Shown: positions 20,821 through 31,257 of the stretch, piece after piece
Position numbering within the stretch: position 1 is the stretch's first letter
Layout: every line of letters starts with the position of its first letter
DNA from: Morinoia aosen
Taxonomy: Eukaryota > Arthropoda > Malacostraca > Amphipoda > Talitridae
Assembly: GCA_030386875.1 (NCBI GenBank)
Contig: CM059566.1
Coordinates: 39,034,068 to 39,098,067 of the forward strand
Length of the DNA: 64,000 nucleotides
Direction: 5' to 3'
The notes under the pieces: generated by a model
What the model saw: the letters and a program-made list of their open reading frames with translations, nothing else
Told to the model about the DNA's origin: nothing
The model's database searches: none
Program-made: the position numbers and the translations under genes

Positions 20821-23800
20821 TCAACTGGGATAACTGGGAACGTAGATCAAAGAAACATTGCACTTGAACTAAAGCATTATAACAAAAAACGTGAAATTCT
20901 CAACGCCTGCCGAGAAAAGAAACCACAGTTCTTCTTCATAAATGAATACCTCATACCTTCACGAGCTAACGTCATGTACATTCTGAGGATGGCCAAAAGG
21001 AAATTCCCGGATAAAATTGGAATCCCAAGAACACAGGATGGAAACATTTTCATATTTAACCCCGGAAACCAAGATTCAAGACGCCGCGAGATCAACACGC
21101 CAGATGACCTCGAGCAATACCTGATGCAACAACTTAATATGACATCGAAGCAGGTCATGGGTGACCAGACTAGGTGATCCCCTAAATTAGATGCCAGTTT
21201 CGTGTTAATTTAACCTCAATTAGGTATCATGTCAGTTTAAACTCAACTTGATGTTAGTCTGACCTGAATCTATGCAAATGTATAACAGATGTGTTTGTAA
21301 ACATTTATGACAGCTATGTGTGAACTTTTGAAACAACGCAATCAGCAATTTTTCACCTCCCAATGTTACTGTGAATTTTTTTCTTTTCTTACCACTGAAG
21401 TTATTATAACGCGTAAACCATATTAGCTGATTATATCATTGTCATTATAATCTTTAAAACTTATTACCTGTTGTATGTGAACTTGTAAAAACGCCTTCAT
21501 GCGGCAATCTGTTTACACCAATGTTGTGATATTGAACTCCAATATTATTCGCTCATGGACTGAGTTTATGTGTACTCACGTAATCGCACTAGATTTTTTT
21601 ATATACTCTATTCTCTCGTACTTCATAAGCTAGTTTTTTAGACAGGAATATCCCTTAAAGCTTGACTCTGTATTTCGTTTTTAAGCTCTATAGTACCTAC
21701 TTCTTACTGTTTACTAATTTTAAATGACTGATCACCCTGAGATATTAGAGGAAATAGACCCAGATCTCAATCATTTGAACAGAATATATCCAAACCTAAA
21801 CGACTCTCAAGAGTGTAGGTATACTAATATATCAAAATTCAACCAAACTATACGAATAACTGACCGAGATTTCTCACTCCTGTGCTGGAACTGTAGGTCA
21901 CTCTATCCAAAATTGGAAGAGATACAATTTACTATTACTGAAGTTGAATATAACCTAGACGTGATTAGCTTCACCGAAAGCTGGCTAGATGACTCGACTA
22001 AAAACATGATTCGATTTGAAAATTATCATAGTTACCATTCGCTAAGAAAAAACCAGCGGGGCGGAGGCATCAGCACATATATAACTAACCACATAGACTC
22101 GAGAACCATAGCAAGTGCAACAATGAATCAGGATCATATAGAATCACTCTTCGTGGAACTGTCTAGAGATGGAAAACGCATTGTGCTTGGAACGGTGTAG
22201 AGGCCTCCTACAGCCTGTCCTATATCCTTCCTGAATGAGCTGAATCGTATTATTTCTCAGTTCAACAGGCCCTTATACAATGACACAATAATATGCGGTG
22301 ACTTCAATTATGATCTACTGAAACATGAAAGCTATGAACCAATCTCTAATTTCCTAACTACCTTTCAGTCTCAATCCTTCCTTCCGATCATTACAAAGCC
22401 TACACGAATAACCTCAGAGTGTGCTACGCTGCTTGACAATATCTTTATGATAGACCCAAATGATTTTCTTGCTGGAATAATTACTTCTGACTTATCAGAT
22501 CACTTCCCAGTTTTTCTTATTAAGAAAAATGTCTATATTGCTTGCACCAAGGCACGGGCTAAAACTTACTCATATCGTAAAATAAACGAATCAAATCTTG
22601 AAGAAATGCGCACCTTTCTAGAAGAATCAATGCCTACATTGCACATCTCTCAACAAAATTATAATGCTACGAGCATTGATGAAGCAGTAGTAAAGTTGAC
22701 TGAAACTATAATGACCGCATACAATCAGTGTTGCCCAATTGTAACTCGTACAGTTATCCCGAAAAATAAACAAAAGCCCTGGATTACTAGAGACATCGTA
22801 ATAAATATAAAGAAACGTCAAGCGTACCTAGCCCTCCTTTGCGAAGGGCGAATATCTAGAGAAACATATAACAGATTCAGAAACTATGTAACAAACCAGA
22901 TAAGAACATCAAAAAAGAACTACTTTACGCTCAAGTTTACTCAATTCAAAACTGACGTTAAAAGGACTTGGCATCTCCTTAACTCTTGCTGTAAACCGAA
23001 TAATGCCGATAAAAAGAAAAGTCATTCAAGATGATGTGAAATACCATGAGAAGAAAGAAATTGCTAATCTCTTTAACAACTTCTTCGTAAACGTAGGAAA
23101 ACTATAGCTGATGGTATTCCAAGTGAACCTACTGATCGCCTGGAATTTATGGATCATATTCGAGAACCCAACTCCTTTTTCTTTACGCCTACAAACTTCG
23201 ATGTAATTACGTGCATAAACAACATGAAAATTAAATCGAGTGGGCTACAAACGTTTCCGACTAAAGTACTCAAAGTTATTGCTGACATTGTAGCCCCGCT
23301 GATATCAAATATTATTAACCAGTCTCTCTCACTAGGCATTTTCCCGAACTCCCTCAAAGTTGCTGGAGTAACCCCTATCTTTACAAGTGGTGAAAAAACC
23401 TGTGTAAACAATTATCGACCTATCTCCGTACTACCAATTATTAGCAAAGTATTCGAAAAGATTGTGTATAAAAAAGTGTACTCTTATTTTGAACAAAAAT
23501 CATTTCTTTACGATAAACAATACGGCTTTCGCTCTAAAAAATCAACAACACAGGCTATATTAAATCATTTACAATTCCTCTATTCTAATATAGATGAAGG
23601 AAAGCCTGTCTTCTCTGTATTTCTTGACTTTCGAAAAGCATTCGATTGTGTGGACCATAAAATACTACTCTCGAAACTACACTGTTATGGCATTCGAGGG
23701 ATTGCCCATGATTGGTTCAGATCATACCTGACAAATCTGAAGCAATACGTTGTCATTGACGACGCAAAATCAGACCCACAGACAATTAGCCATGGAGTTC

Positions 23801-24006
23801 CACAAGGATCTGTTCTTGGGCCTCTCCTGTTTCTGATTTTTATCAATGATATTGTAAAATCTACATCATTCTTCAAATTCATACTTTTTGCCGATGACAG
23901 TACGCTTTCTGCGGTCCTTCCGAACCAAAATCCCGCTATGGTTGTGGAGAGTATAAATAATGGACTTCATAAGGTTTCATCGTGGCTCAAAGCTAATAAA
24001 ATAAGC

Positions 24007-24011
24007 CCTAA
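24007..24011 (+). other. 5-bp target site duplication of BEL, left copy
   Basis: CCTAA lies directly before the TG that opens the LTR. The same five bases follow the 3' LTR at 32764-32768. Removing the element and one copy restores continuous LINE codons (SPN-IDK). Confidence 0.93.
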
Positions 24012-25541
24012 TGTGCTGCCTTCGCAGCAATTTAGGAAATTTCTATTTTCAAACAGCGGTAGAAAATTTGTGCCTTCGAATATTGAGGGAACCAGTCCGC
24101 ACGTTCACTCGTTTTCCGGAAACGCTCTCTTCCGGTACATTAGGTATTTAAACTCTGCGAGCTGAGTAGAGGCCGCCAGTTGTGTTGAAGTAGTGTGTAG
24201 AGTCCAGAGAAGGAAATGTAAGTAAAGAGTGCTAAATATTAAGTGCATTGGGTCCCTATAGATGTCTGTTTTGTGTCTCCTACTAGACAGTGAATTCTTA
24301 GGTCCTAGAAAAGCTAAAAGATTTCAGGGGATGTTAGAATGTGTGCTGTCACAGTTTTTCTGTTTGTGCTTTTACAATTCTAGATACTGATTCTTCATTC
24401 GCGGTGCCAATATAATGTAATGCTGTGTTTACCTATTTGTACCTGGCTCAAATTGTCTAGTGGTATTGCCCTGTGTTGGACAGGGTTGTGAGACTTTCTT
24501 GCAAACACTCAGTCATGTTTTGATTATATTGTTGAGCCTGATTTGTTCTGTGCCTGTCAGTGCTACTTAATTTATTTGCTGGAATTCACAGCTGGATTCA
24601 TTGTGCTCAGTTGTTGATTTGATCTAAGCACATTGCATTATATAGATCCTTGTTATCATTCACGATTAATGTTAGTGGATTTAAACTCTGGTATTTGGAC
24701 TCTAGAATTGTGTAATTCCTCACTCAAGTTGCTATTTTACCAGTCTGTAGAGTGTGGTGGTTTTTGCCTATTTTTATTTGTGTGATTTTTACTGTGCTGC
24801 GGATATTTTATATTGCCTGGTTGATGATGTGTTCATGCCTGTTAGGTAACTATTTACTTGTTCAGAGGTGTCTAAGTGTGCCCCCTTGTTCACTTATTAA
24901 CCACCTTTATAGATGGGTGTGTTTTAACTATGCCCAGGTGGTACTATAGATTGATAGACTTTTGTGACTAGTCATGTGAGTCAGAAACAACTCAAGTTGT
25001 CAGGCACTGTTTACGTAGGAATAGCTGTGTAACTTTAGTTCAGCGTCTACCGGGTTGGACATGCATTTTTATATGGGAATAGCCGTGTAACTTCAATTCA
25101 GCATCTACCTGGTTGGACATTAGTGTGTAGAGCCTACTGCCTGACCTTAGTATTTAATGAGGGCCTCATTAGGTTGACTGGTTATATCTGATTGTGCCAT
25201 TGGGATGCTCGTATGAAAATTGTACTAAGTCTCGCCAATGATTTGGGTGTTGAATGAGCCGCTGAAGTATTACCCGTGTTCTCTGAATTAGATTTTCTTG
25301 TGCCAGTGATGCAGTCCTGCCCCAATTTTTGCGTCCTTATTTTCTGGTTTGCCCTCTGAATCACTTTTAGATATGCAATCTCTAAAAACTGTATATTTTT
25401 TGTATTACTTTTGTGCTAACTAGACCTTTCTATTTCAGGAAAATTTATGTACAATAAATGGCTGCTTAAGACAAGTTTTGCATCATCCGTGGACTTTTCT
25501 GAACCTTCCCCTCGTCGATAGAAACTGTTGAGGCAGTCACA
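24012..25541 (+). repeat. BEL 5' LTR
   Basis: The LTR opens TGTGCTGCC and closes GGCAGTCACA. A TATTTAAA box at 24145-24152 is the likely core promoter. AATAAA at 25453-25458 is near the 3' end, so the R region between start site and poly(A) site would be about 1.3 kb, unusually long. Two imperfect copies of a roughly 57-bp segment (GGAATAGCYGTGTAACTT and onwards) lie at about 25018 and 25076. Confidence 0.95.
24145..24152 (+). promoter_or_regulatory. Putative TATA box of the BEL LTR
   Basis: TATTTAAA lies 134 bp into the LTR and is followed at about +30 by GAGTAGAGGCCGCCAG. The same string is in the 3' LTR at 31367-31374. The call rests on motif and position only. Confidence 0.5.
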
Positions 25542-25566
25542 ATAAATTTTCAACAACATCTCTGCA

Positions 25567-28500
25567 ATGTCTCAAATGGCCAAAAGAAGCTCAAAGAAAA
25601 CCCTTAAACTAGCTGAAGTTGAAGCCGTAAAGACCTACGACGATCTTTATGAAGCCCTGTCCAGGGAGAGTCCAGGAGAGGATGAGACGTCGGCCATCTT
25701 ATCCTTCATAGCTGAACTTAAGGTCAAGCGCGATCAGTTCATCACTTCAAGCAGAGCCTTTGAAGGTTCCTTGGAACGAGCAGGACATAAGCAGCGGTAC
25801 CATGAGCAATTTTTGAAGAGACGTGTGATGCTGGAAGACTGCTTTGGTCGCATCGCGACGCTCAACAAACAGATGGAGAGGCTTGGAGGGGACATGGTTT
25901 CCAACCTTGATCCCAAAGACCTGTCTTCTCTGCGTAGTGAGAGAATGAGTAAACTTACCTCCGTAAGAAGAGAAAAAGTTGGACCTTTTTCCACACCACT
26001 GTCGGTAGCCTCTGAGGTTTCTACTATCTCAGAAGGAGAGGATGAAGAATATCAAGAGCAGGAAAGCAACCTAGATGATCCGGCAGGGCTGATGGAACAC
26101 GCTTCCGTGAGCTCTCGCAGGTCGATTCTAGAGCCTAGAGTAGAGGCAAACCATCGACTGAGAGCTCCTAGGCAGGGAAGCACTCTAGATGCAGCTTCTG
26201 TTCACCTTATCCGGGCCGAGCTGTTGAAGACCCCTGCCAACCCCTTCAAAGGAGACATCGGATTGTACCATTGCTGGGAATCTGATCTGAAGAATCGACT
26301 GCAGGGACTAGCTTTGGGCCCCATCGAAGAGCTACAAGTTTTGGCGGCCAATACCGCGGGTAAACCCAAGGAGTACGTTCAGAGAACTATGAGGTCAGTC
26401 ATCGGAAACAATGCAGAGGCAGTGTTGCAGGTGGTATGGAACACCCTTCGTGAGCGTTATGGTTCGGACTGGTTGCTAGCAGAACACACGGCAGACCAAC
26501 TTCGGAACTTCCCAAACATCCCTCCTGGGGATCTTACCGCTCTCCAGGATTTCTTAGATTCTACGAGTACCGCACTTACCAACGCAGCAAGATCGGACGA
26601 GCTGGAGGAGTTTTGCACTACCAGAGGCATGAGGCTCTTGGCACTCAAACTCCCGCCAGATCTGCAACGCAGATGGCATAAGAAAGCATCTGACCTACGA
26701 GCCAAGAGTGGGCAGCGCCCAACGTTCTCCTTCTTCAACCAGTTCCTAAGAGACGAAGAAAGAGCGATGAGGGATCCATTTTTCAACCCAGCACTGTCAG
26801 GCGGAAGACCCAAGCCCGTTCGGGTCCTGCACACAAGCGCTGACCAGAATACCAAGAAAGAGTCTAGTGAAGGTGATCAGTCCATGGTGGCCTACAACAA
26901 ACCTGAGTCAAGATATGAGGCGCAAGGACCTCACAACAAAAAACCTCCGGAAACGGACCATAGAATCAACAAATGTATTTTCCACAAGGTCGACGCCCAT
27001 GGAACCTGGGAGTGCCGGTCCTTTGGAAGACTACCCATCGACCAGAAGAAGAAGCTCATCACCGAGGCGAAGGTATGCTTCCGATGCCTTGGTCCCCATT
27101 ACATCAGGAACTGCGACAAACAAGTGAAGTGTTCTCACTGTCAAGGCTCACACTTGACGGTCATGCACCGGGCAAGCACTAAACCGGTGACCCCTGGTGA
27201 GGTCGCCACCTGCACCAGAACGGGATGCCTCGGTCTCGAGTCCAGGGAATTTTCCAAGACGCTGTTAGTAGATGTCACCTCGACGTCCACCCAGAGAAAA
27301 GTGCGTTGTTACGCCATCATTGACGAGCAAAGCTCAAGATGCTTTGCGGACCCTTCTCTGATAGAACAGCTCGATCTTAAGGCCACTCCCTGGAAGTACG
27401 CCCTCAGAACACTGAGTGGTCTGTCGTCTGAGGTGGAAGGACACGCCATCACCGGGCTCAAGATAAGGGGTGTGGGTGAGAACCGATGGCATCAGCTACC
27501 CACAACATGGACCAACGAAAATATCCCGGACACGACTGACGAAGTAGCCACTCCCGACGTTGTGAAGAAGCTCAGCCACGTTGCGCACCTGGTCAAGCAC
27601 TTCAATGAGCATGATCCTTTGGCTCGGTCACTGATACTCATCGGAAGAGATGCCGTGTCGCTCATGGCATCTAGACACTATGGAGTACGAGGTCCTCTTG
27701 CCTGCAAGACCGCCCTGGGCTGGGCACTGGTGGGACCATTGAACGGAGGAGCGAGAACCCAGCAGACCACTGCCCTGCGGACGTCATTCGTGAACCACGA
27801 GGATCATCACTTCTCGATCAAGATACGTGGGCCCAACCCTGGGAGGCAGACGCTCGACGTCTTTGAGGAGCGAGTCGACGACGAGCTCCAGGGTCTGAGT
27901 GTGTTAGACAATAAATTTGTAAGTATTTTGAGAGCTGGTATCGAGGTGAAAGACGATAGGATTGTTGCGCCCTTACCCTTTACTAGAGATCCACCAAATT
28001 TGTGTAATAATTACGTGTCTGTATTGGGAAGAACGAACACGACGTTGGGAAAACTGCGTCGAGATCCCTCAAGTGCTACACTAAGTCTCGAGAAAATGCA
28101 ATCGTACATTGACAATGATCACGTTGAGGAAGTAGTCGCAGGGGAACTTCCTGAGAAAGGCGTGGGATGGTACTTGCCTATCTTCCCGGTAAGGCAAGCC
28201 CAAGAAGGGAAAGTTAGGTTGGTGTTCGATGGTTCAGCAAAGCACAAGGGACACTGCCTCAATGATGAGTTGTTGACGGGCCCCGATTTGAACAACAGCC
28301 TTCGGGGAATATTGCAGAGATTCCGACTCCACCAGGTAGCCTTTACAATTGATATAAAAAATATGTTCCACAATTTTCGAGTCAAGATTGAAGACAGGGA
28401 CTATCTGCGTTTCTTTTGGTTCAAAGATAATCGGGTTACTAACGAGATTGTCCCCTACAGAGCTAAGGTCCATGTCTTCGGGTTGCGGAGCTCTCCGGCC

Positions 28501-31257
28501 GTCGCTGCGTTCGCCCCTCGCCATATCGCCGACCTGGGCGATGCATCCGGACGCCCGAGCCGGGCCACTGACTTTCTCCGTCATGCGACGTACGTTGATG
28601 ATGGGTCTGCTAGTTTGGACTCCCCAGACGAGGCCAGGGAGCTGCTTGGCGAGGTGCGGTCTCTGTTGCACAAGGATGGGTTGAACATTCACAAAGTTGC
28701 CACGTCTGACACTCGGGTAACGGTGGGTCTGCCAGACGAGGAACTAGCCGCACCAAAGACTGTCACTTGGGACGGATCCGTTATCCAACGAACATTGGGG
28801 ATCCATTGGAACGTCTCCGAAGATCTGTTAATATTCAAGGTCAATATCCTGGACAGACCCTTCACTAGGAGGGGTGTGCTGTCTACTGTGAACTCCTTCT
28901 TTGACCCCCTTGGACTAGCTGCGCCTCTTATTTTGGGTGGCAGACTTCTACAAAGAAAGGCGCTGTCTGATAGCACTGCCGAAACTAACCAAAGCTCCAC
29001 TCTGTGGGACGAACCTCTACCTAAGAAACTGGAAGAGCATTGGGAATCGTGGAAAGACGGACTGAGAAGATCAAAGGAAATACGCCTCAGTCGGTGCGTG
29101 AAGCCGCGCGACTTTGGGGAGGTTTCACGGCACTCGCTTCACGTTTTTTGTGACGCCTCTCAGGAGGCCATTGGCTATGCGATTTATTTGCGGCTGACCA
29201 GTACCCGAGAGCAGAAACATTCCACCTTGATCAACGCCAGTTCGAGGGTGGCACCTAGGGCAGCTACCACCATACCACGGTTGGAACTGTGCGCCGCAGT
29301 CGAAGCAGTACTGGCAGCAAGAGAGACCCTCAACGACCTCAAGGTGAATGTGCAAGAAGTCAGATACTACACGGACAGTCAAATTGTTCTTGGATACCTG
29401 AAAAATGAGGATAAACGCTTCACCAGATATGTGACCCGGAGAATAGAGTTGATTAATAAGCATTGCTCTCCGACTCAGTGGTACTTCGTAGACACGAAAG
29501 AGAACCCCGCAGACATGGCTACTCGTCCCACGGATGTAGAGCAGCTCGTACACAGCCATTGGTTCACCGGCCCTGCCTGGATATTAGAAGATTGCGTCGT
29601 CGACGCTCAGCCCCCTTTTGAGGAAGCGCAACTAACAGAATCGTTGCCGGAGACCAAAGCCTTCACGACCTTGACCGGTTCGCCACCTCCATTTCGTACG
29701 GTGATGGACCGACTGAGTAGGTGGACCAGGCTTCTCGGGGTTACCCGCACCGTGCACAACCTGGCACATAAGTGGCTGATGCGAGCGAGATCTAACCTCA
29801 ACACTTCTTCGGAACCGACTCTACGTATACTTCAGAACGACCAGGAAGCTGAAATGTACCTCGTTAGGGCCGTCCAACAAGAATCTTACAGCGAAATACT
29901 ACCCAAGACGGGGAAACCAGGTCCAATGCAGCTACCGGAAGGACATCAACTGACACCACTGGCCCCCTTTGTGGATGAAGAGGGTCTGATCCGTGTAGGA
30001 GGCCGCCTAAAGCACAGTGACTTACCAGTGGATCAAAAACACCCTTTGATCCTACCCAGGAACCATCCCTTCACTCAGATAATTATAAGACGGGCACACC
30101 AGCTGGTGGCTCACCAGGGCCGTCTCCTCACCCTTGGGAAGGTGCGATCTCTGGGCTTCTTCATCCCGCAAGGTAGAAAGCAAATAGAACGACTCCTGAG
30201 GAGCTGTGTGATTTGTAGGAGGCTGAGAGCTCCCTTTGAGCAACAGATGATGGCCGACCTCCCGGAAGATCGTCTCATCCCCACCCCACCTTTCACCCGG
30301 GTGGGCTTAGATGTCTTCGGGCCGTTCACTGTACATGACGGACAGAGCACCCGAATCACAAAGGCCACGAAGAAAATGTATGGCCTACTGGTGACCTGCC
30401 TTGTGTCCAGGGCAGTTCACGTTGAACCTCTCTGTGGGATGGATACTCCTTCCTTTATGAACGCATTGCGTAGATTCATCTCTGTACGAGGCACCCCCCA
30501 GCTGATAAGAAGCGATCGAGGCACCAACTTTACAGGTGCGGTGTCTCAATCTTGCGATTTGAACAAAGTATCAAAGGACATGGAGACTAGGGGATGCGAG
30601 TGGAAATTTAATCTCCCTGGAGCGAGTCATCATGGAGGTGTGTGGGAGAGAAAAATTGGAGCGATCAGAAAGGTACTCGACCTGACCTTGGGGAGGTCAG
30701 GAAAGGTGACACTCAACCGTGATGATATGCACACCCTCCTGATAGAAGCCGCGGCCATTGTAAATTCTACGCCCCTGTACGCCCCTTCCGAAGACCCCAA
30801 TGATGTGTTCCCTATCAGTCCCTCCACTTTGCTAACCATGAGGGACGCCTCTCGCATACAGTCGTCAGACTCGTTCACAGATCGCGACCTCCTCGCTTAT
30901 GGTCCACGAAGATGGCGGCGAGTGCAGCTGTTGGCGGACCAATTCTGGCAACTATGGAGACAATTCTACCTTCAAGAAATCAGTCGTCGCAGAAAATGGA
31001 CGACACCAAGGCGTCCCTTGTCCCAGGGGGACATCGTACTGGTACGAGACTCGCAGTCTCCAAGATGTCAGTGGCCCCTGGCTCGGGTAGAGTCGGTGCA
31101 TCGCTCGGGATCGGACGGACGCGTGCGTGAGGCGACGCTGCGGCGGACGGACAATTCCGGAGGTACCAAAAGTTGTGAGCGATCGATTAAAGATATTGTA
31201 GTAATCTTACCTAGCACTGTTGAGAGAGAGGAGTGTGCTGCCTTCGCAGCAATTTAG
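25567..31257 (+). CDS. BEL/Pao Gag-Pol polyprotein, intact (1896 aa)
   Basis: A single frame encodes all proteins needed for capsid formation, reverse transcription and integration. Gag spans about residues 1-560 with a conserved central domain (about 215-400) and two zinc knuckles: C504-C507-H511-C516, spaced CX2CX3HX4C, and a CX2CX3HX4H knuckle after it. The protease has AIIDEQSS with D586. The reverse transcriptase has YVDD at 1009-1012, and the RNase H-like region has FCDAS with D1196. The integrase shows an HHCC-type finger (about 1510-1550, CVIC) and catalytic D1582, D1650 and E1694. A basic C-terminal domain (LVRDSQSPRCQWPLARV) follows, as in other BEL elements. ATG 25567 lies only 25 nt after the LTR. 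The last eight codons and the stop (31255-31257) lie inside the 3' LTR. No stop or frameshift was seen. Confidence 0.95.
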   Translation: MSQMAKRSSKKTLKLAEVEAVKTYDDLYEALSRESPGEDETSAILSFIAELKVKRDQFITSSRAFEGSLERAGHKQRYHEQFLKRRVMLEDCFGRIATLNKQMERLGGDMVSNLDPKDLSSLRSERMSKLTSVRREKVGPFSTPLSVASEVSTISEGEDEEYQEQESNLDDPAGLMEHASVSSRRSILEPRVEANHRLRAPRQGSTLDAASVHLIRAELLKTPANPFKGDIGLYHCWESDLKNRLQGLALGPIEELQVLAANTAGKPKEYVQRTMRSVIGNNAEAVLQVVWNTLRERYGSDWLLAEHTADQLRNFPNIPPGDLTALQDFLDSTSTALTNAARSDELEEFCTTRGMRLLALKLPPDLQRRWHKKASDLRAKSGQRPTFSFFNQFLRDEERAMRDPFFNPALSGGRPKPVRVLHTSADQNTKKESSEGDQSMVAYNKPESRYEAQGPHNKKPPETDHRINKCIFHKVDAHGTWECRSFGRLPIDQKKKLITEAKVCFRCLGPHYIRNCDKQVKCSHCQGSHLTVMHRASTKPVTPGEVATCTRTGCLGLESREFSKTLLVDVTSTSTQRKVRCYAIIDEQSSRCFADPSLIEQLDLKATPWKYALRTLSGLSSEVEGHAITGLKIRGVGENRWHQLPTTWTNENIPDTTDEVATPDVVKKLSHVAHLVKHFNEHDPLARSLILIGRDAVSLMASRHYGVRGPLACKTALGWALVGPLNGGARTQQTTALRTSFVNHEDHHFSIKIRGPNPGRQTLDVFEERVDDELQGLSVLDNKFVSILRAGIEVKDDRIVAPLPFTRDPPNLCNNYVSVLGRTNTTLGKLRRDPSSATLSLEKMQSYIDNDHVEEVVAGELPEKGVGWYLPIFPVRQAQEGKVRLVFDGSAKHKGHCLNDELLTGPDLNNSLRGILQRFRLHQVAFTIDIKNMFHNFRVKIEDRDYLRFFWFKDNRVTNEIVPYRAKVHVFGLRSSPAVAAFAPRHIADLGDASGRPSRATDFLRHATYVDDGSASLDSPDEARELLGEVRSLLHKDGLNIHKVATSDTRVTVGLPDEELAAPKTVTWDGSVIQRTLGIHWNVSEDLLIFKVNILDRPFTRRGVLSTVNSFFDPLGLAAPLILGGRLLQRKALSDSTAETNQSSTLWDEPLPKKLEEHWESWKDGLRRSKEIRLSRCVKPRDFGEVSRHSLHVFCDASQEAIGYAIYLRLTSTREQKHSTLINASSRVAPRAATTIPRLELCAAVEAVLAARETLNDLKVNVQEVRYYTDSQIVLGYLKNEDKRFTRYVTRRIELINKHCSPTQWYFVDTKENPADMATRPTDVEQLVHSHWFTGPAWILEDCVVDAQPPFEEAQLTESLPETKAFTTLTGSPPPFRTVMDRLSRWTRLLGVTRTVHNLAHKWLMRARSNLNTSSEPTLRILQNDQEAEMYLVRAVQQESYSEILPKTGKPGPMQLPEGHQLTPLAPFVDEEGLIRVGGRLKHSDLPVDQKHPLILPRNHPFTQIIIRRAHQLVAHQGRLLTLGKVRSLGFFIPQGRKQIERLLRSCVICRRLRAPFEQQMMADLPEDRLIPTPPFTRVGLDVFGPFTVHDGQSTRITKATKKMYGLLVTCLVSRAVHVEPLCGMDTPSFMNALRRFISVRGTPQLIRSDRGTNFTGAVSQSCDLNKVSKDMETRGCEWKFNLPGASHHGGVWERKIGAIRKVLDLTLGRSGKVTLNRDDMHTLLIEAAAIVNSTPLYAPSEDPNDVFPISPSTLLTMRDASRIQSSDSFTDRDLLAYGPRRWRRVQLLADQFWQLWRQFYLQEISRRRKWTTPRRPLSQGDIVLVRDSQSPRCQWPLARVESVHRSGSDGRVREATLRRTDNSGGTKSCERSIKDIVVILPSTVEREECAAFAAI
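31222..31233 (+). promoter_or_regulatory. Polypurine tract of BEL
   Basis: GAGAGAGAGGAG lies directly before the 3' LTR. It is the expected primer for plus-strand DNA synthesis, and here it is also coding sequence. Confidence 0.8.

Larger units (their letters stand above)
19774..21177 (+). pseudogene. LINE ORF1 (nucleic-acid-binding protein), interrupted
   Basis: ORF1 proteins coat LINE RNA. Reading starts at ATG 19774 (MANKRRSTNN), runs through a likely coiled coil (SVMTKFNSDIVQMQNEISHL, then LFETKEAEQKN), and shifts frame near 20015 into EEQNEKLDSLSTEV. A SINE then interrupts it. The frame resumes at RLDQLEKNDQRRDTEDKKC (about 20362) and is interrupted again after SATRMRKKQ (20567). The last part, from about 20845, reads QRNIALELKHYNKKREIL and EYLIPSRANVMYILRMAKRK, similar in layout to the C-terminal domain of baculovirus FP proteins found in some LINE ORF1s. 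The stop is at 21175-21177. It cannot make the full protein. Confidence 0.75.

Noticed and set aside
24752-24949. A 65-residue frame present in both LTRs (24752-24949 and 31974-32171)
   Set aside because: It is duplicated only because LTRs are duplicated. It has no similarity to known proteins, and it lies in the presumed untranslated R region.
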